A DNA stretch of 64,000 nt, from positions 3,472,001 through 3,536,000 of the forward strand of contig NZ_OY787469.1 in assembly GCF_963678835.1 (NCBI RefSeq), in the 5' to 3' direction. The notes beneath the pieces were generated by a model. The model saw only the letters and a program-made list of their open reading frames with translations. It was not told the origin of the DNA and did no database searches. Positions 16,092 to 26,455 of this stretch are shown piece by piece. This stretch comes from an uncultured Desulfuromonas sp. GTDB taxonomy: Bacteria; Desulfobacterota; Desulfuromonadia; Desulfuromonadales; Desulfuromonadaceae. Position numbers and translations under genes: made by a program. The stretch's first letter is position 1; each line of letters starts with the position of its first letter.

Positions 16092-17282
16092 TCAGGTCCG
16101 ATAGTCGGCATTGATCTTGACGTAATCATAGGTCAGATCTGAGGTGTAGTAGTATGCCCGCCCCTCGCCAAGATGCAGATCGACGGTGACACGAAACTCG
16201 GGTTTTTTCAGCACTTCGGTGGCCAGAACTTCCTGCTCGGCGCCAGTGGTCAAACCGTTGGCCACCACTTGAACGTCATCAAAGAAAATATCGATTTTAT
16301 CCGGATCAACATCCACACCCGAATAGCCGACAGCGGCAATAATCCGCCCCCAGTTGGCATCTTCGCCGAAAAAGGCGGTCTTAACCAGACTGGAAGTGGC
16401 CACACTGCGCGCGGCGATTTTCGCTTCCATATTGCTGTTGGCCCCGCACAGTTCGATCTGCACCAGCTTCGTGGCACCTTCACCATCCTGCACGATCATT
16501 TTGGCCAGATCAAGCAGCACCGCAGCCACTGCCTCGGCAAACAGCCCCGCCTCGCGACTGCCCGGTTGAATGGTTGCGTTGCCGGCGGCACCATTAGCCA
16601 ACAGTAACACCATATCGTTGGTGGAGGTATCCCCGTCGACCGTAATCGAGTTAAACGAATCGTCCACGGACTTGGTCAACGTCGGCTGCAACAGCTCCGC
16701 AGCCACATCGGCATCGGTCATGACAAAACCAAGCATGGTCGCCATGTTGGGATGGATCATCCCTGCGCCTTTGGCAATCGCCATCACCTGACAGGTTTTG
16801 CCGCCCACCTCGATGGTGCGGCAGGAGGCTTTACTGAAACTGTCGGTGGTCATAATCGCTTCGGCGACAGCAGTCGCCTTATCGGCGGCCAGCCCCTGAC
16901 ACAACGCCGGAATAGCTTCGGTCAACCGCTCCACCGGCAGGGGAACACCAATCACTCCGGTGGAAGACACGGCAACGAGTTTTTCATCAATGGACAACGC
17001 CTTGGCCACTTCAGCACCACTGGTACGTGCCACTTCGAGACCGGCTTCGCCGGTGCAGGCATTGGCATTGCCGCTGTTGATCAACACGGCCTGGCACAGC
17101 CCTTCGGCGATGCGCGGTTTGGTGACAATCAGCGGGGCGGCAATCACTTTATTGCGGGTAAATACACCGGCACACCGGGCGGGCGTTGCGGAGACAATCA
17201 GGGCACAATCAGTGCGCCCCGGTCCTTTAATCGCGGCTTCTGCAGCGGAAAATGTAAATCCTTGTATCACGGGAACAGTCAT
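16092..17282 (-). CDS. argJ: Glutamate N-acetyltransferase / amino-acid N-acetyltransferase
   Basis: ArgJ transfers acetyl from N-acetylornithine to glutamate in the cyclic arginine pathway, and bifunctional forms also use acetyl-CoA. The proprotein cuts itself before the Thr of VDGDTSTNDMVLLLANG, seen at about residue 193. Other family segments are IKGPGRTDCALI and GKTCQVMAIAKGAGMIHPNMATML. The length of 396 is normal. It starts 27 bases after secA and may be co-transcribed with it. Confidence 0.96.
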   Translation of the reverse strand: MTVPVIQGFTFSAAEAAIKGPGRTDCALIVSATPARCAGVFTRNKVIAAPLIVTKPRIAEGLCQAVLINSGNANACTGEAGLEVARTSGAEVAKALSIDEKLVAVSSTGVIGVPLPVERLTEAIPALCQGLAADKATAVAEAIMTTDSFSKASCRTIEVGGKTCQVMAIAKGAGMIHPNMATMLGFVMTDADVAAELLQPTLTKSVDDSFNSITVDGDTSTNDMVLLLANGAAGNATIQPGSREAGLFAEAVAAVLLDLAKMIVQDGEGATKLVQIELCGANSNMEAKIAARSVATSSLVKTAFFGEDANWGRIIAAVGYSGVDVDPDKIDIFFDDVQVVANGLTTGAEQEVLATEVLKKPEFRVTVDLHLGEGRAYYYTSDLTYDYVKINADYRT

Positions 17283-17309
17283 GGTTTTTCTCCCAGCTGC
17301 GGGTCGTTA

Positions 17310-19994
17310 TCAGCGCCCGCAGCACTTCTTGTATTTTTTGCCACTGCCGCACGGGCAGGGATCGTTGCGGCCAACTTTATCCTCATCGCGCTTAACCGGT
17401 TGGGCTGGTTTATCGGCCTCGTCACTGCGATTCATCACCACTTTACGCTTTTTCTGTTCCTCTTCCATCCGCTCAACATCATCCTGTTGAACCAGCTGAA
17501 TCATGAACAGTTTTTGCAGCACTTCCTGGCGAATACGGCCCATCATTTCCATAAACAAATTGTAGGCCTCGCGCTTGTACTCCTCTTTGGGGTTTTTCTG
17601 GCCGTAACCGCGCAGGCCAATCCCCTCTTTGAGGTGGTCGATGGATAACAGGTGGTCCTTCCACTGGCTGTCGATCACCTGCAGCAGCAAGACGGTCATC
17701 AGGTGCTCAAGCACCGCCGGAGTAAATTCTTCCTCCTTCTCGATTAACCGTTTGAACACCTGCTTTTTCAACGATTCGATCAACTCCTCGGTGTTCGGCT
17801 TGCTCTCCAGATCGGGCAGTTCCGGCGGAAAATTGAATTGGGCGATAAAGTCATCCACCAGGCTTGAGACATTCCAGTCCTCGGGTGAAACCTTTTCAGG
17901 ACAGAACGTGGCGACAATGTCTTCCACCATCTCTTCGATAATGGCGTTGTAGGTGCCGCGAATGTTCTCGCCGGCCAGCACTTCACGACGCTGATCATAG
18001 ATTACCTCACGCTGACGGTTCATAACGTCATCGTATTCGATGAGGTGTTTACGAATATCGAAGTTATGCCCTTCCACCTTCTTCTGGGCGTTTTCAATCG
18101 CCCGTGAAATCATGCCGTGCTCAATCGGCTCATTCTCGGGAATCTTGAGTTTATCCATGATAAACGCCACCCGATGGCTGCCGAAAATACGCAGCAAATC
18201 ATCTTCAAGGCTCAGGTAGAAGCGGCTGGCACCGGGATCGCCCTGACGACCGGAACGGCCACGCAACTGGTTGTCAATACGTCGCGACTCATGACGCTCG
18301 GTCCCGAGAATATACAAACCTCCAGCCTCAAGAACCTTCTGCTTTTCTTCCGCGCACTCTACGGTAAACTTTTCCAGTAACTCGGCATAGCGCTCATCTT
18401 CCGTGTCACCGTTGACCACGTCCTTGGCGAGCATGTCGGGATTACCGCCCAGCACAATATCGGTACCACGACCGGCCATGTTGGTGGCAATGGTCACGGA
18501 GCCGAGACGACCTGCCTGGGCAACGATCTCCGCCTCTTTTTCATGATGCTTGGCGTTGAGGACATGATGCGGTACCCCGGATTTCTTCAACTGAGCGGCC
18601 AGACGCTCGGAATTTTCAATGGAGATGGTCCCCACCAGCACCGGTTGACCGCTTTTATGGCACTCGCGAATATCCTCGATGACGGCGTTGAATTTCTCCT
18701 GCTCAGTCTTGTAGATCATATCGGCATAATCGGTGCGCTGATTGGGCCGGTTGGTCGGGATCACCACAACACTGAGCTTGTAAATTTCGTTAAATTCCGC
18801 GGCTTCCGTATCCGCGGTACCGGTCATACCAGCCAGTTTGTCGTACATCCGGAAATAGTTCTGGAAGGTAATGGTCGCCAGCGTCTGGTTCTCGCTTTCG
18901 ATCTTCACCCCTTCTTTGGCTTCAACGGCCTGATGCAGACCATCACTCCAGCGCCGCCCCGGCATCAAACGACCGGTGAATTCATCGACGATCATCACTT
19001 CGCCGTCTTTGACCACGTAATCCACTTCATTTTTGAACAACGCATGGGCTTTCAAAGCCTGGTTGACATGGTGGAGCAGTTCGATATGGCGCGGATCGTA
19101 AAGGTTATCGACACCGAGCATTTTTTCGACGGAGGCCACACCGTCTTCCGTCAACGAAGCCGCCTTCGCTTTCTCGTCCACCGTATAGTCACCGGTAAAC
19201 TCCTTGAGGGTCTGGCCAATCTTGCCGTCGCGATGCTCGATCACCTCACCTTTTTTCAGGCGCGGGATGATCGCGTTCACCCGGTAATAAAGTTCACTCG
19301 ACGCCTCACTGGGGCCGGAAATAATCAACGGAGTCCGCGCTTCGTCAATCAGGATGGAGTCCACTTCATCGACAATGGCAAAGTTGAGATCGCGCTGCAC
19401 GTACTGGCTCAGTTCAAACTTCATGTTGTCGCGAAGATAGTCGAAACCGAACTCATTGTTGGTGCCATAGGTCACATCGGACGCGTAAGCTTCTTTGCGT
19501 TCTTCATCGGTAATGCCGTGAATAATACAACCAACGGTCAAACCGAGAAAACGATGTACCTGGCCCATCCAATCGGAGTCACGCTTGGCCAGATAATCGT
19601 TGACGGTGATGACATGCACCCCTTTGCCGGTCAAGGCATTGAGGTATGTTGGCAACGTCGCCACCAGGGTTTTACCTTCACCGGTTTTCATTTCGGCAAT
19701 CTTGCCGCTATGCAGCACCATGCCACCAATCATCTGAACATCGAAGTGGCGCATGCCCAGCACCCGTTTAGCGGCCTCGCGCACGACGGCAAAGGCTTCG
19801 GGAAGCAGGTCATCCAGCGTCTCGCCCTGGGCCAGGCGCTGCTTGAATTCATCGGTCTTTGCCTTGAGTGCGGCATCATCCAACGGCTCAATCTGCCCTT
19901 CAAACGCATTGATCTGATCGACAATTTTACGCAACCGCTTCAGTTCACGATCATTCTGACTGCCAAAAATCTTCTTCGAGAGGGAACGGATCAT
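17310..19994 (-). CDS. secA: Preprotein translocase ATPase SecA
   Basis: SecA is the motor that drives proteins through SecYEG at the inner membrane. Walker A is in [20 protein letters not shown] and Walker B in [37 protein letters not shown] and [12 protein letters not shown] mark the second helicase half. The C-terminal zinc tail [19 protein letters not shown] contacts SecB and lipids. The length of 894 is normal. A secG gene lies separately at 36.6 kb. Confidence 0.98.
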   Translation of the reverse strand: MIRSLSKKIFGSQNDRELKRLRKIVDQINAFEGQIEPLDDAALKAKTDEFKQRLAQGETLDDLLPEAFAVVREAAKRVLGMRHFDVQMIGGMVLHSGKIAEMKTGEGKTLVATLPTYLNALTGKGVHVITVNDYLAKRDSDWMGQVHRFLGLTVGCIIHGITDEERKEAYASDVTYGTNNEFGFDYLRDNMKFELSQYVQRDLNFAIVDEVDSILIDEARTPLIISGPSEASSELYYRVNAIIPRLKKGEVIEHRDGKIGQTLKEFTGDYTVDEKAKAASLTEDGVASVEKMLGVDNLYDPRHIELLHHVNQALKAHALFKNEVDYVVKDGEVMIVDEFTGRLMPGRRWSDGLHQAVEAKEGVKIESENQTLATITFQNYFRMYDKLAGMTGTADTEAAEFNEIYKLSVVVIPTNRPNQRTDYADMIYKTEQEKFNAVIEDIRECHKSGQPVLVGTISIENSERLAAQLKKSGVPHHVLNAKHHEKEAEIVAQAGRLGSVTIATNMAGRGTDIVLGGNPDMLAKDVVNGDTEDERYAELLEKFTVECAEEKQKVLEAGGLYILGTERHESRRIDNQLRGRSGRQGDPGASRFYLSLEDDLLRIFGSHRVAFIMDKLKIPENEPIEHGMISRAIENAQKKVEGHNFDIRKHLIEYDDVMNRQREVIYDQRREVLAGENIRGTYNAIIEEMVEDIVATFCPEKVSPEDWNVSSLVDDFIAQFNFPPELPDLESKPNTEELIESLKKQVFKRLIEKEEEFTPAVLEHLMTVLLLQVIDSQWKDHLLSIDHLKEGIGLRGYGQKNPKEEYKREAYNLFMEMMGRIRQEVLQKLFMIQLVQQDDVERMEEEQKKRKVVMNRSDEADKPAQPVKRDEDKVGRNDPCPCGSGKKYKKCCGR

Positions 19995-20297
19995 TCAAGG
20001 TCTCCGGTAAGTTTTGAATCACCTGACAGGCCACGCGGGCTTCAGGGATGGGGTACGGCACAAGGCCATCAAACAGGATGTTGAAAAAGTCCCATTCAGG
20101 ACCGTTTCATTCAACTGCTAAAAGACTAGAAAATTTACCACAGTCGCTTCACAGCGACAAGGGCTATCCCAAGGTTGTTCCAAGGATTTTACGACGAGCT
20201 AACATCTCAGTGAACGGATTGCCCGAACGCCATCGAGCTGTTACGTTTAAAAGTAAAAAACCTCATAAAACACGTCAATTTTCCTCAGGAGTTTTTT
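19995..20297. other. Intergenic region, secA / lipoprotein
   Basis: About 300 bases between divergent genes. It must contain promoters for both, but I see no clear pair of promoter boxes, no hairpin and no gene. CAGGAG just before 20298 is the ribosome binding site of the lipoprotein gene. Confidence 0.5.
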
Positions 20298-21902
20298 ATG
20301 TCGTCAGCCCCCATTGCTCGCCGCCTCCAGCACCTTTTGTCGTGGATCGCCGCTCTGCTGTTGTCCGGGTGTGCTTCTCAGCCCCCGCTATCGCCGACAA
20401 AAGAGCATGCTGTCTGCACGAAGCTTTGGCTGGAGTTTGAGCAGCAGGTTTCGACAGCCGGAGTTCGTGATGTCGCCAGCCAATCCATCGACGGATTCAG
20501 CTATCTGCGCAGTGACCGCTTTCTCGCCGACCGGATGAGACAGGCCGACTCTGTGACCGGCCAGCGTTTTCTCGCCCAACAGATGCGCCAACGTGACCTG
20601 GACGCCCGCTACCGGGAGTTGCTGCGCTTGCCAGAACAGGCCCAACAGGAATTGAGTCTCCGGGCTGCAAGTCCCGACCCGATCGCGCTCAAGGCCACCC
20701 TGTCCCGTTGCTCGGCACAACTGATGCGTGACGACTTTGCTGACGAAACCGTTTACTCACGCCTGCAACAGGCCATGGAAATCAAGGACGATTACCGTTT
20801 CTGGCAGCGCACTCTTGGTTTATATCCCCTGTTTATCCTGCCGGTCGGGTATCTGGCCAACAACGCCCACGAGGAGATCCGTCAGCAGGTTGAAGACTTC
20901 AGCGAGACAAGTCTCGTCTCTGAGCACACGTTATGGTATGCCCCGCAAACCAAACAACCCCTGCCAGCAAAAACGATCAAAGCCATTGTCACATCATCGC
21001 GTGACAATGGCGCCGGTCTGCATCAACTCAATGAGGGTGACCGCCAGCGTCTGGCGGCGAGTTTCGCTCCCGAGTTGCGCCAGATTCGCGACAAAGAGAG
21101 TGACCTGATCGGTGCCATCACAGCGGTTGCGCAGAATGATGACGCAGTGCGTTTTACCGTCAATACCGACACCCCGGTGGTTTATTATTACTTCAGTGAA
21201 ATCATGTTGCAGGGATTACCCGCCCTGCAGATCAACTATGTATTCTGGTATCCGGGACGCTACAATGGTGCATCATCATGGATTGAGCGCGGCCATCTCG
21301 ACGGCATCACCCTGCGCTACACCCTTGACCGCAACGGCCGACCGGTGATGGTTGATCTGATCAACAATTGCGGCTGTTATTACGGTATGGTTCCCGATGC
21401 CGACTATTTTGACCTGGAAAATCTCAAAGACACTGACAAACGCGATCAGATCCTGCAAACACTCCCCCACCAGGCGCAACGACAACGCCTGCTGTTCACT
21501 TTCAGCCCACGCCACCTGCTGCTCAATGCGCGTATGGCCACAAAAGAGAACGGAACGGAGCAGCACTATCAGTTGCGCCCCTATGAAGAACTGGAACTGC
21601 TGCCGATTGAAAATGGCGCGTTTACCAGCCTGTTCGATGAACGGGGCATCGTTCCCGGCACCAAGCGTATCGAAGCAGGACTCTTATTTTCCATGGGTAT
21701 CCCGGAAGTGGGCAGCATGCGCCAACGGGGGCATCAGCCCATCACCCTGATTGGCCGCGAACATTTTGATGATCCACAGTTGTTTGACAACCTGTTTCAT
21801 TATCTTCAGGAGCCACCGCATGAAGATGAATTTATCCGTAAGCAGGGAAGTGGCCTGACAAGGCGGGTGAATACAATGAAGGCCTTGTCTCAGGGGCGGT
21901 GA
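20298..21902 (+). CDS. Predicted lipoprotein of unknown function
   Basis: This 534-residue protein has a lipoprotein signal: arginines near the N-terminus, a hydrophobic segment, and the lipobox LLLSGC, with the modified Cys near residue 25. The rest is a large soluble domain with motifs such as VVYYYFSEIMLQGLPALQINYVFWY (in two parts), DNCGCYYGM-like NNCGCYYGMV and FTFSPRHLLLNAR. I do not recognise the family. It stands alone between secA and the repeat array. AGGAG lies 6 bases before the ATG. It probably sits on the periplasmic side of the outer membrane. Confidence 0.85.
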   Translation: MSSAPIARRLQHLLSWIAALLLSGCASQPPLSPTKEHAVCTKLWLEFEQQVSTAGVRDVASQSIDGFSYLRSDRFLADRMRQADSVTGQRFLAQQMRQRDLDARYRELLRLPEQAQQELSLRAASPDPIALKATLSRCSAQLMRDDFADETVYSRLQQAMEIKDDYRFWQRTLGLYPLFILPVGYLANNAHEEIRQQVEDFSETSLVSEHTLWYAPQTKQPLPAKTIKAIVTSSRDNGAGLHQLNEGDRQRLAASFAPELRQIRDKESDLIGAITAVAQNDDAVRFTVNTDTPVVYYYFSEIMLQGLPALQINYVFWYPGRYNGASSWIERGHLDGITLRYTLDRNGRPVMVDLINNCGCYYGMVPDADYFDLENLKDTDKRDQILQTLPHQAQRQRLLFTFSPRHLLLNARMATKENGTEQHYQLRPYEELELLPIENGAFTSLFDERGIVPGTKRIEAGLLFSMGIPEVGSMRQRGHQPITLIGREHFDDPQLFDNLFHYLQEPPHEDEFIRKQGSGLTRRVNTMKALSQGR

Positions 21903-23009
21903 TTCCTGGAGACCATGAAAGTACCGCAACCACGTGATGTGGGCTGACGCTCATTGCGTTCGGTGCTGCTGAACGGGAGAGCGTGGCTGCTCAATAACAC
22001 ACGACTGCAGGGCGGGCACCGTCCCGCCCGTTTGATTGGTGCCACACCAGAGATAGAGCGCGACTTAAGATTGTTATCACCGTTTTACGCCACGGGCGAT
22101 GAGTTGCACGATTCGCCGACCTAAAGGGCGGCGAGCCGAACCTGTGACGCACATCGGAAACAGACTCAGTGTCGGTTAATCTGAGGGTCAGGAGGTGTTC
22201 AGCTGGTTTTTGCATACTTTTGAGCGGCCAATCAAAAGGATGTCGGCTGCCGGGACGAAACCCGGCGGTCTTGACTGTGACCTTGACCTTCAGTGGTTCG
22301 CCACTTGAAACGAATTGCACCAGCGAACATCATCTGTTCGCAATGGTGGTGCCCACGTGACGCGGGCTTCCGCGCCCGCACGTCGGGGTACTTTTGCGTC
22401 GACAAAAGTACCGCAAAATCGACTCCCGTCATTGCACCCTTCGGGTTCCCTCACTCCATTCTCTTACACCGCGATGTCGGCAAAACTCGCTGACGCTCAA
22501 ACAGGTTGCCGACAACCATCGCGGTGACGTTCATTGCGTTCGGTGCTGCTGAACGGGAGGGCTTGGTTGCTAAATGACAGACCCAGGCAAGGGTGGGCAC
22601 TGCCCACCCGTTTGATCGGTATCACGAAAGAAATAGAGTGAGGCGTAAGTCTATTATCAACATTTACGCCAAAGATGATGAGTTGCACGATTCGCCGACC
22701 TAAAGGGCGGCGAGCCGGATCAGTGAAGCATAACGGAAACAGACCCATTGTCGGTTGCTCTGAGGGTCAGGAGGTGTTCAAGCTGGTTTTTGCATTCTTT
22801 TGAGCGGCCAGTCAAAAGGATGTCGGCTGCCGGGACGAAACCCGGCGACCTTGACTTTGACCTTGATCTTCAATGGTTCGTCATCCGAAGCTGATCGCGC
22901 TGGCGAACTTCATCCGTTCGCGAAGGTGGTACCCACGTGACGCGGGCTTCCGCGCCCGCACGTCGGGCCACTTTTGCGTCGACAAAAGGGGAGCAAAATC
23001 GACTCCCAA

Positions 23010-23170
23010 GGGGTTGTCATCAATCAGCCTTCACGGAGTTGTTGCGGATCTTTTTCACGTCAGCGGCGTTATCGGTCGTCGCCATAGACCGACTATAGCT
23101 CCTCCCTCTGCCTTGCTGACGCAAAAAATCTCACGCAACACCTCTCGTTCATCTGATTCATAACAACCCC
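23010..23170. repeat. 161-bp insert in repeat unit 2
   Basis: This segment is absent from the short units and replaces three bases of them. It is bounded by GGGGTTGT and ACAACCCC, an 8-bp inverted repeat, and contains GACCGACTATAGC and TTGCTGACGCAAAAAATC. It looks like a small inserted element or an optional module of the array. The same insert is present at 24345-24505. Confidence 0.7.
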
Positions 23171-24344
23171 ATTGCACCCTATCGGGTTCCCTCTCTGCGT
23201 TCACTAACACCGCGATGTCGGAAAAACTCGCCCCGTCTGCATCAGTCCTCAAACCGGTTGCCGACAACCATCGCGTTGACGTTCATTGCGTTCGGTGCTG
23301 CTGAACGGGAGGGCTTGGCTGCAAAAGAACACACCACTGCAGGGCGGGCACCGTCCCGCCCGCTTGATCGGTACCACACCAGAGATAGAGCGCGACTGAA
23401 GATTGTTATCACCGTTTTACGCCACAGACGATGAGTTGCACGATTCGTCGACCTAAAGGGCGACGAGCCAGATCAGTGAAGCATAACGGAAACAGACACA
23501 GCATAGGTGAATCCAGGTTCAGGAGGTGTTCAGCCGGTTTTTGCATACTTTTGAGCGGCCAGTCAAAAGGATGTCGGCTGCCGGGACGAAACCCGGCGGT
23601 CTTGACTTTGATCTTGAGCTTCAGTGGTTTGCAACTTGAAACGAATTGCACCGGCGAACGTCATCCGTTTGCGATGGTGGTACCCACGTGACGCGGGCTT
23701 CCGCGCCCGCACGTCGGGGTACTTTTGCGTCGACAAAAGTACCGCAAAATCGACTCCCGTCATTGCACCCTTCGGGTTCCCTCACTCCATTCTCTTACAC
23801 CACGATGTCGGCAAAACTCGCTAACGCTCAGACAGGTTGCCGACGACCATCGCGCTGACCGTTCTCTTCGTTCGGCGCTGCTGAACGGGAGAGCTTGGCT
23901 GCTAAATGACACTCTGCCGCAAGGGTGGGCACCGTCCCACCCGTTTGAGCGGGGCCACGGAAGAAATAGAGTGAGGTGTAAGTCTATTATCAACATTTTA
24001 CGCCAAAGATGATGCGTTGCACGATTCGTCGACCTAAAGGGCGACGAGCCGAATCTGTGACGCATAACGGAAACAGACGCATTGTTGGTGGATCTGAGGG
24101 TCAGGAGGTGTTCAAGCTGGTTTTTGCATCCTTTTGAGCGGCCAGTCAAAAGGATGTCGGCTGCCGGGACGAAACCCGGCAACCTTGACTTTGATCTTGA
24201 TCTTCAGTGGTTCGTCATTTGAAACGAATCGCACCGGCGAACTTCATCCGTCCGCAATGGTGGTACCCACATGACGCGGGCTGCCGCGCCCGCACGTCGG
24301 GCCACTTTTGCGTCGACAAAAGTACCGCAAAATCGACTCCCAAG

Positions 24345-24505
24345 GGGGTTGTCATCAATCAGCCTTCACGGAGTTGTTGCGGATCTTTTTCACGTCAGCA
24401 GCGTTATCGGTCGTCGCCATAGAACGACTATAGCTCCTTCCTCTGCCTTGCTGACGCAAAAAATCTCACGCAACACCTCTCGTTCTTCTGATTCATAACA
24501 ACCCC
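24345..24505. repeat. 161-bp insert in repeat unit 4
   Basis: Nearly identical in sequence and equal in length to 23010-23170, at the same place in its unit and with the same GGGGTTGT/ACAACCCC ends. Two copies in alternate units suggest that a short-plus-long pair of about 1.33 kb was duplicated as a block. Confidence 0.7.
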
Positions 24506-24993
24506 ATTGCGCCCTTACAGGTTCCCTCTCTGCGTTCACTTACACCACGATGTCGGCAAAACTCGCCCAGTCGGCATCAGTCCTCAAACAGGTTGCCGAC
24601 AACCATTGCGCTGACGTTCATTGCGTTCGGTGCTGCTGAACGGGAGGGCTTAGCTGCTAAATAACACACGACTGCAGGGCGGGCACCGTCCCGCCCGTTT
24701 AATTGGTGCCACGGTAGGAATAAAATAGACGTAAGCCTGTTACCAACGTTTTACGCCAAAGATGATGAGTTGCACGATTCGTCGACCTAAAGGGCGACGA
24801 GCCGAATCTGTGAAGCATTACGGAAACAGGCGCATTGTCGGTTGATCTGAGGGCCAGGAGGTGTTCAGCTGGTTTTTGCATACTTTTGAGCGGCCAGTCA
24901 AAAGGATGTCGGCTGCCGGGACGAAACCCGGCGACCTTGACTTTGATCTTGAATTGTACTGATTGACTTAAGCAACGAAGCAAAAAAACAAAT

Positions 24994-25659
24994 TTACGGC
25001 AAAGGCGCAACCCGAGCCCGCCCGGTCAAATCAACCACAGCCAGTTCCGGTTCACCAAGATAAAGCACCTCGGCAATCCCGCTGGCATGCACACCAAGGC
25101 TTTTCTTCACCTGAAGCTTGGCCACGGTAGTACCATTCGCCACAATCGAGGCATCACAGCATTCCAACTGTTCGGCTTTAAGCGTGGACGCCCCGGACAA
25201 TTCCGCTTCCAGCAGCGACGCAAACCCCGCCAGCCGGGCACTGCATGCCCCATCCAAAGTCAGAACAAATGCCGGACAGAGCAATTCATCGATCTCAACA
25301 CGGTGGGCTCCCTCAGCCGTCACTCCGGCCAGATCGGCGACCTCCAGATTAATCACCATGGGTTGTTTAAGCTGCAAAGCGGTTTTAGGAGCAATCAACA
25401 GCTCACTATCCTCGACCTGGGTCACCACCTCATCCAGCAGATTTTCATCACCACTCACCGTGCAGTGATTTTTTCCTGTCACACGCACGTTGAGCGTAAA
25501 ACTGCCCTGAAGCACAATATGATCAAATGCGGCCAGAGTGCGTTGCTGGTGCCCCAGAAGGCCATTGCCCTGCAAACAGGAATCGGCCCAGCTCAGTGAC
25601 GAAACACTTACCAAAACAGCCAAAAACATCACAAAAGAGATGAGACGATGTCGTAGCAT
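24994..25659 (-). CDS. DUF2807 (GIN domain) exported protein
   Basis: This 221-residue protein has a signal peptide (MLRHRLISFVMFLAVLVSV to SSLSWA) and a beta-helical DUF2807 domain: FDHIVLQGSFTLNVRVTG, LTLDGACSARLAG, LEAELSGASTLKAEQ, LGVHASGIAEVLYLGEP. Proteins of this type are secreted or periplasmic and have no settled function. The stop lies about 40 bases from the end of the repeat array. It is probably a single-gene unit. Confidence 0.85.
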   Translation of the reverse strand: MLRHRLISFVMFLAVLVSVSSLSWADSCLQGNGLLGHQQRTLAAFDHIVLQGSFTLNVRVTGKNHCTVSGDENLLDEVVTQVEDSELLIAPKTALQLKQPMVINLEVADLAGVTAEGAHRVEIDELLCPAFVLTLDGACSARLAGFASLLEAELSGASTLKAEQLECCDASIVANGTTVAKLQVKKSLGVHASGIAEVLYLGEPELAVVDLTGRARVAPLP

Positions 25660-25877
25660 AACGAACCTTTTTATTTTTTAAAGCTCATCGCCACAACAGG
25701 ATGCGGGTCGACAAGCCATGTGGGTCAATACGATTTGTACACGTCTAAAACGTGAGTCAATTGGTCTCTATATGTACCATTGTCGACCCGAGGATGCCAG
25801 TGAAGAAATGGCGCTAAAACACCAAGAGGCCCCATATTCAGGACCTCTTGATACATCAATGTGCCAAAAAGCAGGTT

Positions 25878-26435
25878 CTAACCGGCCACTTGGGACTTGG
25901 TGAAAATGGCGAAAAAGGGCACCTTGTTCTCTTCAAAAAACTCACGACCACCCTCTTCACGATCGACCAGCGTCACCACGCCAAGCACTTCAAGGCCTTC
26001 GGCCTGGGCGCGTTCAATGGCCTTCATAGAGGAACCACCGGTGGTTACAACATCCTCAACAATCACCACCTTGGATCCGGGCGGAACATTCTTACGCCCC
26101 TCCAGCCATTGGCCGGTGCCGTGCCCCTTGGGCTCTTTGCGGATGATAAAGGCCGGAATCGGCGTGCCTTCCAGAGAGCTGATCAGTGACGCAGCTGTGG
26201 CAATAGGGTCCGCGCCCATGGTCAGGCCGCCAACACCGTCCACTGTGGCATCAAAATTTTCCAATGCCTTGTAAAAGGCTTTACCGACCAGCACTGAACC
26301 ACGCGGATGCAGGGTGGTCTGCTTGCCGTCAAAGTAAAAGTTGCTTTTGCGACCGGATGCCAGGGTCACTTCGCGTTGCTCATAAGACAGCTCGCGAATA
26401 ATCTCCATCAGTTCACTGCGTTCATTTTCCGTCAT
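25878..26435 (-). CDS. pyrE: Orotate phosphoribosyltransferase
   Basis: PyrE joins orotate to PRPP to give OMP in pyrimidine synthesis. The PRPP loop is in KVVIVEDVVTTGGSSMKAI, and the family segments GGLTMGADPIA and FIIRKEPKGHGTG are present. The length of 185 is in range. It follows purF by 20 bases, so purine and pyrimidine genes share a transcript and both consume PRPP. A weak hairpin (CAAGAGG/CCTCTTG, around 25830-25857) lies downstream. Confidence 0.96.
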   Translation of the reverse strand: MTENERSELMEIIRELSYEQREVTLASGRKSNFYFDGKQTTLHPRGSVLVGKAFYKALENFDATVDGVGGLTMGADPIATAASLISSLEGTPIPAFIIRKEPKGHGTGQWLEGRKNVPPGSKVVIVEDVVTTGGSSMKAIERAQAEGLEVLGVVTLVDREEGGREFFEENKVPFFAIFTKSQVAG

Positions 26436-26455
26436 TGCTTCTCTCCTGGATGCGA

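Larger units (their letters stand above)
21945..24952. repeat. Five-unit array of long hairpin-rich repeats
   Basis: Units begin at 21945, 22525, 23277, 23856 and 24612 with TGACGTTCATTGCGTTCGG or a close variant. Lengths are 580, 752, 579 and 756, and the fifth is cut at about 24952, so short and long units alternate. Every unit contains the same hairpins: GGGCGGGCACCGTCCCGCCC, GCCGGGACGAAACCCGGC, GACGCGGGCTTCCGCGCCCGC, TACTTTTG/CAAAAGTA, and a long stem around GCGATGTCGGCAA. Frames open in several units are repeat-encoded and not supported as genes. The array fills the 3 kb between the lipoprotein gene and the DUF2807 gene. Confidence 0.9.

Noticed and set aside
18543..20084. Open frame of about 513 codons on the plus strand opposite secA
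   Set aside because: Antisense to secA with no family resemblance; explained by codon bias of the real gene.
22169..24498. Repeated short frames in the repeat array (for example with RDAGFRARTSG)
   Set aside because: The same peptide recurs because the DNA repeats; hairpins run through the frames, lengths vary by unit and no convincing ribosome binding sites are seen.
21945..24952. CRISPR array
   Set aside because: Units are 580-755 bases, with no short repeat-spacer periodicity and no cas genes.
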